A stretch of DNA of 64,000 nucleotides from Silene conica (Eukaryota > Streptophyta > Magnoliopsida > Caryophyllales > Caryophyllaceae). A program made the position numbers and the translations under genes. The notes beneath the pieces are model-generated. The model made no database searches, was not told the origin of the DNA, and saw only the letters and a program-made list of their open reading frames with translations. Numbering within the stretch: the stretch's first letter is position 1; every line of letters begins with the position of its first letter. Positions 51,546 to 63,084 of the stretch are shown in pieces. The stretch is taken from positions 82,218,369-82,282,368 of the forward strand of contig CM055312.2 of assembly GCA_029255685.2 (NCBI GenBank). The letters run 5' to 3'.

Positions 51546-52599
51546 ACCCTTAATCTTGACAATTTTACAATAAAAAAATTAAAATTAAAATAAAATTTAT
51601 AACTTAGATAAAAAGCTCAAACCGTTTTTTTAAAACCTAAATAAATTTCATCCACTCCATAATTTTTACGAACCCAAATACCCATCAAACTAAACCCTGA
51701 AAAAAAAAAAACCTAATCCTCTAATTATTTTGTGGTTTGAAAAACTTGTGTACTAGTTAATTGAATGTTAGATCATTTTGCGAATACTTATTTGTATAAT
51801 ACTAGTTGTTGTATGGCGCGCTTCGCGCGCCATACCCCAAGATAGTGTGACTCATTCATTATAATTAGTATCGCTTTATGCATGTTGTATTGTTATTTGT
51901 GTACCGTTAAAGATGGTTATTATCTGCGTTGTTTTAGTGACGTATAGCGACGTTCGTAATCATTATTGTTTCATAGAAGGTTTCGTTTTGTAACCACATT
52001 ACACAATTTTCATCTTTCATTGTCGACTTTGAATTCAGTTATCTATCTTTGAAAGTCAAATGAGTTCTCTTTCTAGCTCCTCCATTTTCTTAGCGACTTC
52101 TCCTTGGAGTTGGATTCTCCTCTTACCCCGTCTTATACGTCCCTTCCTGCCTCTGCTTCAATTATCCTTTCCTTCTAGCCTCTCTTTCTCCTTATCTTTC
52201 ATTTCCCTTCTTTTTCAACTTAGCTTTCTTCGCAAAATTTCATGTCGAAGAAAAGAGTAATTATGCACATATAATCTAGACTTTTACCGAGTCGAAACCG
52301 CCCTCGTCTTTCTCCTTCCCATTCCCGTCACCCTCCAAAATTTCAATAGGTCAGAAAGCAATATATAAGATTGTGCAATCAACCTTTTTATTTATATTTT
52401 AAAAAAAATACTTAAATCTTACAAAACTTTCTAGAAAGTTATGAATAACTTACTTTTGAATTATGTTGAAATTAATGGGTTTCTGAACTATCATCGTACT
52501 TCAATTATCTTTTCTCTTAATTAGTCTATTGTTCTCTCTCCCGTCATCTCCCTACCCATATTTTATTAAGGTAGAAGATATAGTAAGGGTTTCGTAACC

Positions 52600-53592
52600 G
52601 AAAACGGGTTTTCTCAACCTCCTGAGAATGCTAAGTTGTATGCAGGGGCGGAGCTAGCCTTTGGGCTGTATGGGCTTTAGCCCTATATGAATTTCGAAAT
52701 AAATAAAATTTGATGTTAATTTAAGCATGTTGTTACAGTAGCACATATGGTTGTGGGGACTATAGTAAGTTTTATGCATCTTAAGGTCATGTGTTCGAGT
52801 CCTACCTTCAATATGTTTTTTCAATTTTTTTCTTTTAAGATTTATGAAGACTCGTCAATTTTTTTCTAAGAGTTCTGTGCATCTTAAGGTCATGTGTTCG
52901 AGTCCTACCTTCAATATGTTTTTTCAATTTTTTTTTTTTTAAGATTTATGAAGACTCGTCAATTTTTTTCTTTTAAGATTTATAAAGACTAGTCATAAAA
53001 ATCAAGATTGTTTAAATTTTAGACTAGTATATAAATTTCACGTTGATAAAAATTTAAATCAATATTCCTTTCATATTTTTATATATGACGTCTTTCTTTT
53101 TCGAGATGAATATATATTTGACTTTGATTTTACAGAAATACAAAAGTCGGGAAATTATATAATTATATAAAGGAATTCAGTTACAACAAGCGATCTTACA
53201 AAAAAAAAACATATAGTTTTTTGTTATGAAAGAGTTGAATTTTTTTGGCAATTTCAAAAAATATTTAATAATTAAAATATCTTTTAATTTGGGAAATGTG
53301 TTAATTTTTGGTAAAAGTACTCCTATTATATTAATTTTTTTTAGCATATATTAATGGATGGTTGAACGTAACAAGAGATTCTTGTCAATCGAAAACTACT
53401 TCTTTTCGAATAAATAAATATTTTACTTGTAGACGGAATTGAATACATTATCATTTTGACCAGTGATATAATATAGCTCAGATACCGTTTCCACAAAATT
53501 TTGTACCGAAAAAGTTTTGTTTATATATATGTTAATTTAATTCAGCCCTATATAGTTTCAAATCCTGGCCCCCTTGTATGTCGGAAACTTGC
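52600..53592 (+). pseudogene. captured chloroplast RNA-binding protein exon, copy 1, split by a hAT insertion
   Basis: 52600-52642 reads ENGFSQPPENAKLY and the frame resumes at 53581 with GNL after the hAT element, which broke the Val codon of the RNP2 motif (KLYVGNL). This matches the lead-in to the first RRM of nuclear-encoded chloroplast ribonucleoproteins. Only about 18 codons remain, so it is a fragment without function as a protein. Confidence 0.62.
52643..53573. mobile_element. non-autonomous hAT-like element, about 0.93 kb
   Basis: The left tip CAGGGGCGGAGCTAGCC is a common plant hAT end. TTGTATG lies on both sides (52636-52642 and 53574-53580). The paralogous copy at 53914 shows the uninterrupted site, confirming an insertion. 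Internally a 103-bp-period duplication covers a GTTCGAGTCC B-box-like motif (about 52776 and 52879), perhaps from a SINE. The right tip is degraded, so the end is good to about 1-2 bp. Confidence 0.7.
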
Positions 53593-53913
53593 GAAATTAT
53601 TTGATCATACGGGCCAAAAAGTGAATGCATTAAGTTTGATCATCCGGCCCAATAGACTATTTCCTAAAAAAATATTGTTTTAACTTGAGCGTAGAATATA
53701 TTTTTTTGTCTTACATATAATATAATAAAGTTTAAATTACTATTAAGCGAGTATTGTCTTAATATAAGCGTTAGAAATATGACGTCGATTAATAATATAT
53801 GTAGTGGGTGTGAATGCATCAAATGACCCAAATTCATTATATTGTATTGAGATTGATAGATGAGTATCATATACCACATGTGTGTTGAACCTCAAGCTTC
53901 TGGTTTCGGAACC

Positions 53914-53982
53914 GAAGATGGGTTTTCTCAACCTATCGAGGATGCTAAGTTGTACGTTGGAAACCTGCCTTTTGATATTGAA
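53914..53982 (+). pseudogene. captured chloroplast RNA-binding protein exon, copy 2
   Basis: 23 codons read EDGFSQPIEDAKLYVGNLPF then DIE. KLYVGNLPF is the RNP2 motif of an RRM, and an acidic residue-rich lead-in is usual in chloroplast ribonucleoproteins of the cp28/cp31 kind. The frame ends right after. Flanking DNA (TTTGATCATACGGCCCAAAAAAGTGAATGC) is shared with copy 1, so the two are a tandem duplication of one captured piece. Confidence 0.68.
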
Positions 53983-54681
53983 ATTGTTTGATCATACGGC
54001 CCAAAAAAGTGAATGCATTTTTTTATCACAAGGCCCAAATACAATAAAAGACAAAAAAATATGTTACTATTCATAATAAATAGTAACTTGTGTTACCCAT
54101 ATTTTATTAAGATAGAAGATGTATGCGAGTTCAGGACTAGTATGCTGTAGATTCAAGATTTATATTTTTAAAAATGATTTTTGTGAGAAGATAGGTAATT
54201 TGGCGGGTTAACGGGTCCCCACGGGGAGGGGGATGGGACGGATTTAAAAAGTTTAACCCGCCGCAGGTATGGATAAGCATTATAATTCGCGGGTGCGGGT
54301 TCATACTTATCCTCCGTACCCACCCCCCCGCACCATTGACATTCCTAACTATTACAAACCCAACCCCTTGTTGGGAAAAACTCGTATTTCCCTTTTTGTG
54401 TAATTACGGGAAGAATAAATATAATGCAGCGGAAAACTAAATTAGACAAGGACACAATAGAAATTTTGGTTACGTGGAAAAACCCAAATAGGTAAACAAC
54501 CGCGGGACAAGTAGTCCATTCTTCCACTATAATATTGTAGTAGGATTACAACTCGTCACCTTAATTAGGTAAGTATCTGTCACTAATAATAGTGTATTTC
54601 TTCTCTCTCAATGGGGAAAATTCTCACAATAATAATTAATTGTGGATAAATAATATACTACTACAAAATACAGATACGAAG

Positions 54682-55137
54682 ACGGTTAAAAACCGTTCTC
54701 CTATGAGTGGCGGAACCGTGCTCCCCCTGGCCGTGCTCTTTACCTAAGAGAACGGTTCAACCGTGCTCTTAGTTGTGCACTTACCAGAACGGTTCTGACA
54801 TGAACCGTTCTCTTATGTCATGCTCAACCGTTCTCTTTGCCCTGTTTAACCGTTCTCTTTACCCTTTTTAACCGTTCTCTTAGGTCACTTACCAGAACGG
54901 TTCTATTTTGAACCGTTCTCTTTTGTCCTGCCCAACCGTTCTCTTTCCCCTTTTAAACCGTTCTCTTAGGTCACTTACCAGAACGGTTCTATTTTGAACC
55001 GTTCTCTTTGCACCTGTTCAACAGTCTCTTTGACCACACTTTCCAGCACGGTTGCCTGATGAACCGTTCTCTTTTGTTCAAACTTCGCGCCATATTTTTG
55101 AATTAATAGAGCACGCTTGAGAACATAACCGTTCTCT
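54682..55137. repeat. left subterminal array of CACTA element 2
   Basis: About 15 exact AACGGTT/AACCGTT heptamers in both orientations, mostly within AGAACGGTT...AACCGTTCTCTT pairs, plus degenerate copies. Such arrays are the expected binding sites for the element's own DNA-binding protein. Confidence 0.85.
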
Positions 55138-55414
55138 TTGCACCTGCTATTTTTTTTTAATAAATTAATTTATAATTCTTCCGGCCTATTATATATAATT
55201 CTTCCTGCAAATAAGCGTACAACAACATTGCTCCAACAACTACATCATTCATATATATCAACATACTACATCATTCATATATATCAACATACTTTCCGAT
55301 CCACAAATTCTAGATACAATACGTATGTACTTAAGCTAAACTTCTATCTAGCTACGACTTAAGCTAAACTTCATCATCGTTCATGGCTGACTTAAACTGG
55401 AGAGCAAAGTTAGC

Positions 55415-56229
55415 CTATATATCCCTCACCTCGTCAATTTGCTCAAGCGAATATGTCAATGGGGCTCTAAGCATGAACTACAAACAAATTTTCAAAAATT
55501 GGTTAGCGAAAAATTCTATCCAAGACTCCTATATAAGTAAAATGATAGAGGTAAGTAAGTAGATGAACTAAAAAACCAAAAACATACGTACATTTGGAGT
55601 AATAGTAACATATCTTCCTTTGACGATGTCCAACATGTATCGACAAATATAATATCCACATAAAACGGAACCACAAGGCTGCAAAGGGGCCTGAAAGGGG
55701 AGCTCATATTATAAATAAGTACTTCACGCACATGTATGTACTATACTTAATAAGAGAAACAATATGTTAAGATATATATATATATAGATATATACTATAT
55801 ATACAAGAAGTACCTTAATCTTTTTCCAAACAACACCATTGGTCTCATATTTTGCAAGTGGATCGATAGAGTTCCTTTTCTCAAAGGCCCTGTATATATA
55901 GATAGCCGCCAGGTTTATATATTTATTCAGTTTTAGTTGATAATGAAGCGTTAATTTAAAGTATAATAGAAAAACAAGCTAAGGTCTATGATTGATGGCT
56001 TTTGGGTGGCTTAACTTTTGTTCCTAGCCTACAGAAACATTTTAAGGCAAATGCAGGGGAGTAACGGGAGGTATAATATATGAAGGCAAAATAAAAAAGA
56101 TCATAAATAAGTTAGACATACTTGGTAATTGTATCCACAAAAAATTGACGAGGCTCTGTATGTCCGGCAGGATCACACCAATACACTGTACTTTGAGCCG
56201 GATTGATCGCGCCCAACATCCAATGCTTA
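55415..56229 (-). pseudogene. Ulp1-like (C48) cysteine protease C-terminal region, CACTA-borne
   Basis: Four exons with GT/AG borders: 56229-56122 (KHWMLGAINPAQSTVYWCDP), 55889-55814 (AFEKRNSIDPLAKYETNGVV), 55690-55592 (APLQPCGSVLCGYYICRYML), 55477-55415 (FMLRAPLTYSLEQIDEVRDI, stop). The HW and later Q...CG spacing fit the His, Gln and Cys of the SUMO-protease fold. The residue before the Cys is Leu rather than the usual Asp. Such genes are often carried by plant CACTA and Mutator elements. The N-terminal part is lost to the internal deletion of the element. Confidence 0.7.
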
Positions 56230-56333
56230 CTACAAGTTATAGAAAAATACAACGAAGATATCAACTTAAATATTGACAAAAAATAATAAAATAATTAATC
56301 AAGTCATCAATAATAATACTATGAAAAGAAATG

Positions 56334-56585
56334 TAGTGTGCTTACAACTACTATAAAGAGGCACTTCAGAATCTTTCAATTTACCCTAAGTATCTTCTTT
56401 GCCTCATATGTACGATCAGGAAGTACATTATTTTCGGGGAGCATGTCCTTTAATAATTTCAGGAGGTCTGTGAAACTCTTGTCACTCCACCCATTTGTTG
56501 CTTTTAAATTATATAACTTAACAAGAGCTGTCAATTTAGTGTGCTTACAACTACTATAAAGAGGCACTTCAGAATCTTTCAATTT
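56334..56585. repeat. 49-bp duplicate at the CACTA deletion junction (filler DNA)
   Basis: 56334-56382 repeats 56537-56585 essentially exactly (TAGTGTGCTTACAACTAC ... CTTTCAATTT). The right copy is native transposase coding sequence (KLKDSEVPLYSSCKHT on the - strand). The left copy sits where the transposase frame abruptly ends and the Ulp1 region begins. This is the pattern of templated filler copied during break repair. Confidence 0.75.
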
Positions 56586-57089
56586 CTCCAATACAACACT
56601 AATATCCTCCAAATCATTTTCATCAAGATCCTCATTAGTTTCATCTACAATACCTTCTTGCTCATCACCTCCAAACATATCTCCCCATGATTTATCCAAC
56701 ATATCGTCACACGCATCTCCTGCCTCAGTATTCATATTACAACCCGGATCTTCTAGTGAATTAGACTCATCGGGCTCTTCATCGTCACTCAAGCATGTTT
56801 CTCTCTCAATCTCCCCAAATTGGACATCTACATTTTTTTCTATTCCATCTAAATTTTTTGATTCTCCATGGAAAATCCAACAAGTGTACTTTGGATTAAA
56901 ATTTGTCTTATTTAAATGTATTCTTACATCTCCAAAGCTCATATACCTAATATTCCGGCACATATCACAAGGGCACGCCATACTAGATTTGTCTTTCACG
57001 TTCTTTATTACGAAGTCATAAAATTCAGCTAACCCGGCATCATATTCTACTTCGCCCTTTTTCCCATTAATCATCCAAGTACGAGCCAT
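56376..57089 (-). pseudogene. CACTA TNP2-type transposase, N-terminal part
   Basis: Starts MARTWMINGKKGEVEYDAGL and has CPCDMCRN, the transposase-associated zinc-binding domain. An acidic middle follows, then PLYSSCKHTKLTALVKLYNL, WSDKSFTDLLKLLKDMLPE and YEAKKIL, the standard approach to the TNP2 catalytic region. It then meets a stop in filler DNA at about 56376. About 235 of the usual more than 700 residues remain, with no catalytic DDE domain. Inactive, but the first 230 codons are intact. Confidence 0.85.
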
Positions 57090-57099
57090 ATTCGGCTAC

Positions 57100-58380
57100 A
57101 TAATTACAACATAATTCAATTATTAAATTCATAATTCAATTATTAACGATAATAATACTAATAGCAATAATAATACTAATAGCAATAATAATACTAATAG
57201 TAATAATATCACTAATGTTAAAAACAACAATAAAAGGACGATATTAATATCAACAATACTCAAATAATAATACCGTAATGATAATAATAATAATATCATA
57301 AATAAACATAAATAACAAACATCCCCCTACCCTTTGATCCAGGGATCAAACCCCACGACCAACAACTTAACTAACCATTTAAGCATTAACACAAACCACC
57401 ACCTTCTCGCTGCCACCAGAACCCACCATTACTGCCCTAACGTACTGCCCAAAACCCGTCACACACACACTGTTATTCGTTTTCCAGCAACTCAAACGAC
57501 CTGTGTGACACCCTCTCTGCAACCCCCTCTCTAGCGGCTACCACCACTAACCTAACCATGACCCGACACCACCCTAGACACTACGCAACACCCACGACTC
57601 CCTGGTGGAAAGCACCATCCTTCGAAACCACCCAAACACCACGAAAAACCGTGTAAACAGGCTGACCAGAATGTCCCTGTTTTATAATTGTTTCTGCCGC
57701 CCCTAAACAACCAGGCCCCTGGTTGTGCTCCGGCCACCAATTACCACACTACCACCACCGTTATATCCTATGAACACCCTACAACGAGAACCCAGGTACT
57801 CGTATCTAGATAAAATCAGAAAGCAGTTCGAAAGACAATTAAAACAATGCAATAGAATAACACAAAACAACACAAAATAACACAAAACGAATAAAACAAA
57901 GGCAATTAACAACAGAATTCAGGATTAGCATACTTACATATACTAATTTACACAATGGTATTGACAATTACATCTTAGGTTGATCTCAAACACAAAAATT
58001 CAACAAAATTTCGAAACCCATTACTAAATTTCGAATTACCAATATAAATTTCGAACCCATTACTAAATAATTACTAAATTTCGAACCCCATTACTAAATT
58101 TCGAAACCCATTCCCAACCACAACAACTCATATCACGGCCAAATCAAATTGGTAATTCGAATAATTGAGGAAAACAAGAGTAAAGGAGAAAGAGGGCGTA
58201 CGAATAATCGATTCTTGCTTCAGTTGCTTCGAAAATTGCCGTAGTACTGTATTATTACTTCAGTTGCTTCGAAAACAAGAGTGAAGGAGAAGCTATGGCT
58301 GCTGGGATTGTATATCGTCTTTGTGTTTGGGAGGTTTTCAAAAACTGACGTTTAATTTATATACTGTTATTTTGTGATTT
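57100..58380. other. CACTA element 2 upstream interior
   Basis: A degenerate (AAT)n-rich stretch at about 57140-57310 is followed by Pro/Thr-coding low-complexity DNA without recognisable domains. It is probably promoter and leader of the TNP2 gene. A repeated TACTAAATTTCGAA word at about 58020-58110 is noted. Confidence 0.4.
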
Positions 58381-58404
58381 TGTTTCGAATTATGAAAGAA
58401 CAAA

Positions 58405-58770
58405 GAGACCGGTTAACAAACTGAACCGTGCTCTTTGAAAGACCAAAGAGAACGGTTGATAAAGGAACCGTGCTCTTTGTTAATGTAAGAGAACGGTTGA
58501 AAAAACAACCGTGCTGGTTGGTTATGTATGAATAACAAAGAGGACGGTTGGTAATTGAACCGTGCTGGTTGTTTATGTATGAATAACAAAGAGAACGGTT
58601 GGTCACTGAACCGTCTTGGTTGTTATAACAAAGAGCACGGTTAAGTATTTAAACCGTTCTCTTTGGTTTTATTTAAAACTATAAAGACGGGCATTTTATA
58701 GAACCGTCTTCTATTTCTATATTAAAAACTCGCGCCCACTTTTTGTGACAAATTAAGACGGTTCCGCAAA
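58405..58770. repeat. right subterminal array of CACTA element 2
   Basis: Four exact AACGGTT/AACCGTT heptamers and about nine variants (AACCGTG, GACGGTT, CACGGTT), typically paired as GAGAACGGTT...GAACCGTGCT. Counterpart of the array at 54682-55137. Confidence 0.82.
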
Positions 58771-59065
58771 ATTTCGTTCCTTAATCCCCGTCTCCTAAAC
58801 CTATATTTGTAGTAGTGTATGTTTTGTATTTTATATTTGATGATCAATACGCTCTTCAATCTCACGTATTTATATGTGATGATGAAGGTTTAACTTACTC
58901 CACTATTAACGACTAAAATGAATGTTTTCCACACACCCATTTAGTAACTAGCTTTGCTCATCAATTTCTTTAGTAAATGCAACTACGTTATTCATTTACT
59001 AGATGAGTTTCAGTGAGTTAAATCATGTAAAACATCTCATTCACTTATTGTGTTAACTCCCTCAA

Positions 59066-60628
59066 TTAAAGAGAGAATAACCCAACAAATCTCCCCCTTC
59101 TCGACTTAATTAGAAGGTAGAACCAGTGAACCACACCGGAACCATCGCAACAATCATCGAATTTCTTACTTGTAATGACCTTGGTCATCATATTAGACCA
59201 ATTATCATCAGTGTGAACTTTATCAAGTTGTAGCTTTTTTTCTTCTAACAAATCTCGAATCCAACGATATCGAATATCGATGTGTTTGAATCTTGAATGG
59301 TAGGCTAAATTTTTGGCTAAATGAATAGCGCTTTGACTGTCACAAAGTAAAATATATTTTTCTTGCTTTTGTCCAAGTTTTAGCAAGAAATTCTCCAGCC
59401 ATAACATTTCCTTACAAGCTTCGGCGGCTGCAATATACTCAGCCTCAGTGGTTGACAACGCAACACACTTTTGTAGTCTAGACTGCCAGGACACAACTCC
59501 CCCTGCAAATGTAGTTAGATAACCTGATGTCGATTTTCTGGAATCAACATCGCCTGCCATGTCTGCATCACAATACCCTTTTAGTATAAATTCGCTTTTT
59601 CCAAAACATAAGCATCTTTTGCTCGTTCCCCGAAGATATCGAAATATTAATTTCACAGCGGACCAATGTTTCTTTCCAGGATTAGATAAATGACGACTAA
59701 CTACTCCGACTGCATAAGTAATGTCGGGTCTTGTACATATCATGGCATACATTAGACTACCAACAGCGGAATAATAAGGGATATTCTGGATCTCAAGTCT
59801 TTCATTCTCACTAACTGGGCTTTGCTTCTTACTGAGTTGGATATGTACAGGAAGTGGCATACTAACCGGTTTGGTATTGTTCATCTTGAATTTCTCAAGG
59901 ATTTTCTCAATATATCTCTCTTGGGATAACCAAAAGAGTTTCTTCACTCGGTCACGAACAACTTTAATCCCAAGGATTTGTCTTGCCGGTCCCAAATCTT
60001 TCATAGCAAATGATTTGCTAAGAGCTTTCTTGAGTGGTGCAATTTTTAGTTTATCTTGCCCAACAATTAACATATCATCAACATATAATAATAGTATGAT
60101 AAAATCACCACTTGCGTACCTCTTCATGAAAACACAATGATCAGTCTGTGTTTTATTAAAATCATGCTCGGTCATGAAGGAATCAAATTTTTTATACCAT
60201 TGGTGTGGTGCCTGCTTTAAACCATAGAGACTTTTGTTGAGACGACATACGAGATTTTCTTTACCTGGTTTCTCGAATCCTTCAGGTTGCTCCATATAAA
60301 TCTCCTCGTCAAGATCTCCATGTAAGAATGCAGTTTTTACATCGAGTTGTTCAATCTCCAAGTCTAGACTAGCAGCTAGACCCATTACAACTCGGATGGA
60401 TGACATCTTCACAACAGGGGAAAATATTTCATCAAAATCTATCCCTTTTTTCTAATTGCATCCCTTTACAACAATTCGAGCTTTGTATCGAGGTTTAGGA
60501 TTGTTCTCTTCATTCTTGAGCTTGAACACCCATTTGCATCTCAACGCTCGTTTTCCTTTGGGCAACTCCACTAGATCATAAGTATAATTATCATGCAAGG
60601 ATTGCATTTATTCTTGCATAGTTTTACT
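59066..60628 (-). pseudogene. copia reverse transcriptase and RNase H
   Basis: The long frame 60412-59066 (448 codons) begins within the RT domain. LEIEQLDVKTAFLHGDLDEE, YGLKQAPHQWYKKFD and the catalytic YVDDML are followed by RNase H with GYCDADMAGDVDSRKSTSGY and ALSTTEAEYIA. Upstream, 60628-60413 still encodes the RT start (KGKRALRCKWVFKLKNE, KARIVVKGCN) but is broken by stops, one a TAG at about 60451-60453. The last codons overlap the LTR start, as is normal in copia. The nonsense codons mean no full polyprotein. Confidence 0.9.
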
Positions 60629-61714
60629 TCATTCTTCTTTCTGATCACTGGTTAAAACTTCTCTATAATTTTGAGGCCCTCCCGCATCAGCAATAAGTTC
60701 ATACTCTACTTCACTATATCTAGTGGATGGACGTCGTTCTCTATCACCACGATGTTGTTCGGGTTGAACTGGAGTATTTATATCATCTACTTTAAATTGT
60801 TCAACATTTTGACCATGATTTTGTTCTCTTTCTTCTCTCCCTACACCATTTGGTACCACAGGTGATGGTGAAAAATTATCACGAACAATAATATGAGGTT
60901 GAGACTTTTCAGACTCCTTGAGGTCTTCAATAGTTTGATCCTCGAAAAAAACAACATCTCGACTTCTCACTACCTTTATTTTGACTGGATCGCATAATCT
61001 ATAGCCAAATTCATCTTTGGGTGAGCCAAGGTAAATACATTGACTGGTTTTTGAATCCAGTTTGGATCGCTCGTCCTTCGGAATGTGGACAAATGCGCGA
61101 CAACCAAACACCTTCAGGTGATCATAAGATATCTTCTTTCCCGGCCATATTTCATCTGGAATACCTTTATTTAAAGAGTTTGATGGCGAGAGATTAATAA
61201 TATCAATAACATTCTTCACAGCTTCTCACCAATATGAGTTTGGGAGTTTTGCGTGAGATAACATACATCGAACTCTTTCACAAATAGTCCGGTTCATTCT
61301 TTCAGCTATGCCATTTAGCTGAGGTGTCTTCGGAGGAGTCTTTTCTAACCGAATACCAAAAGACTTGCAATAATCTTCAAATGGACCATGGTATTCACCA
61401 CTATTATCAGCACGGACGCACTTTAATTTCTTACCCGTTTGACATTCCACCATGGCATGAAATTCCTTAAAGGATTGAAGTCCCTGGTCTTTGGTTTTCA
61501 ATAAATATAACCAAATCTTTCTCGAATGATCATCAATAAAGGTGACAAAATATGACGCACCTCCTGGAGATTTTTCAGTCATAGAGCAAACGTCAGTTTG
61601 AACCAACTCTAGGATATACTTTCTTCTAGATGGTGAGTTGGATCTTTTAAATAAGACTCTATGATGCTTTCCTGCTAAACAGTGTGTGCAAGGATCAAGA
61701 GATTTACCTTTCAC
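60629..61714 (-). pseudogene. copia integrase core and C-terminal region, split by one stop
   Basis: 61714-61226 holds the integrase core. The D-D-E residues are in ELVQTDVCS, KCVRADNSGEY and LNGIAERMNRTI, and a zinc-finger end CTHCLAGKHHRVLF precedes them. After NSYW a TGA stop (about 61223) interrupts. The frame then continues in 61219-60629 with EIWPGKKISYDHLKVFGCRA and the GKR-like hinge leading to RT. One nonsense change separates the two halves. Confidence 0.9.
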
Positions 61715-61906
61715 CTTTGGTAGTAGGTCTTTTTGTGAGAGGATTTATAATCCTTTCTCACTCATATGCCATAACCTTTTATGCCATAATTCCAAAGAAG
61801 AATTATCATGAGCAATATTTGCCTCCGCCTTGAATATGCGTCCATGGGTGAAATATAAGGTACCTTCTTTCTTGCCTCAGGCAATAATCATGTTACCTTT
61901 GGTGAG
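61715..61906 (-). pseudogene. copia GAG-pre-integrase region
   Basis: The - strand encodes LTKGNMIIA, a TGA stop, then GKKEGTLYF and ANIAHDNSSLELWHKRL, the GAG-pre-integrase signature with a His-rich motif. It is cut at 61911 by the inserted solo LTR. The protease half resumes beyond 63493 with FGVGKWK. Confidence 0.85.
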
Positions 61907-62506
61907 CTTCCTGATACCCGTCGCTGAGGGTACCAAAGATAAAATTTATAATTCCTAAACTTTAATTATAGATAGTGAAAGTCAGGGTCGAACCACAAGG
62001 AGATAGGGAATGTTTATTGTTTTAGGTCAATGTTAAAAGTAGCAAGTTTGGGGGTTTGATTGGTTGTTACTAACACTAAATAAAATTAAGACACGAATAA
62101 GACAAAAATTAAGATAAAGATAAAACTATAGTAAAACGGATGCTAGGATGTTCGGGTAATAAAAAGCTACGATGGTATAAATCCTAAGTCAACATGTATT
62201 GCAGTCGCGTAGGGGGTGTAACATATCCTTTCGGTCTATGATACCTAATAGCTCCTTTCGGCCTATGCTATTAGTTCCTAGGTCTCACAAATATTGGGTG
62301 TCAACAATAAGGGTGATTCCTAAATTCTAGGTCACATACCTTTCAGTCTTAAGTAACCTAATCGTCTTAAAGCGTTAACCAATGCCCTTCCCGTATCTTT
62401 CAACCTTGGGTAAGTCATTACTAACATCTTATAAGTCCCCTTTCAGTCTCATTATAGGGTATTATAATAATGCAACAAAACGAACTGAAAACATACGCGA
62501 GGTCAG

Positions 62507-62577
62507 TCGACCGACCAGCTAACCCAGTCGGCCGACCAACTACCTCAGTCGACCGACTAGTTAAGCTGGTCGGCCGA
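62507..62577 (-). promoter_or_regulatory. phased TCGRYCGA array E (four units, 21-bp period)
   Basis: Octamers start at 62507 (TCGACCGA), 62528 (TCGGCCGA), 62549 (TCGACCGA) and 62570 (TCGGCCGA), exactly 21 bp apart, within GTCGRCCGAC 10-mers. The linkers differ in sequence. Lies in the 3' half of the solo LTR. Confidence 0.83.
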
Positions 62578-63084
62578 CCAAGGTCTGCTACAGGCCGATT
62601 CTGTTTTTATACCATCTTCGCAAGTTATTCCCTACATCCTAACATATGCAATTAGCTACTCATGACTACTGTAACAACGATAATAACGGTAGGTAAAACA
62701 GAATTCATAACTAAGAATAACATAAACATGCGATAATCAATTAAGGTTTCGGGATTCTACCTAAACTGGATTCTTGCAATTTCTATAACGATAACAATTG
62801 ATAAACTGAAATCAAAAGAGGATTACCACGAATAGGAATTAGGGCAGAAGAAAGATCTTAATGATTTCCGTGAAACGAATGTTTGAACAATAAACTAAAA
62901 CTAAAGAACAGTAACTTTTATTGTGATTTCAGAATTTGACTAAGGAAAAAGATGCTAAAACTCAGTAAAAACTAGATACCTAAACCCCCATCACGTATTA
63001 GGTTTAAATAGAGATTACAAAGGTGATTATTATTAACCTAATCCGTGTATGGGCTTTGCGGAAATTTCTGGAACCGCGCCTTGG

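Larger units (their letters stand above)
51802..54340 (-). mobile_element. Helitron (reverse orientation), 3' end clear, 5' end not fixed
   Basis: On the reverse strand an 11-bp perfect stem, GTATGGCGCGC / GCGCGCCATAC with a GAA loop (51811-51835), is followed by AACAA and the terminal CTAG (51802-51805), then T. That is the textbook Helitron 3' end. The body to the right carries duplicated fragments of a chloroplast RNA-binding protein exon, consistent with gene capture. The right limit is only an estimate: no convincing 5' TC terminus was located. Confidence 0.55.
54657..58817 (-). mobile_element. CACTA (En/Spm) element 2, 4.2 kb deletion derivative
   Basis: The left end reads ACTACTACAAAATACAG (the first C of CACTA is missing) and the reverse strand of the right end reads CACTACTACAAATATAGG. 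TAT flanks both sides (54654-54656 and 58818-58820). Dense subterminal AACGGTT/AACCGTTCTCTT arrays fill about 480 bp on the left and 370 bp on the right. Inside on the - strand are the N-terminal part of a TNP2-type transposase and the C-terminal part of a Ulp1-like protease gene, brought together by an internal deletion. Confidence 0.88.
54369..59087 (-). mobile_element. copia 3' LTR, about 555 bp, interrupted by a CACTA element
   Basis: Two pieces, 54369-54656 and 58821-59087, make one LTR with TGTTGGG...CCCAACA inverted tips. The interruption is the CACTA element plus one copy of its TAT target duplication. Confidence 0.82.
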
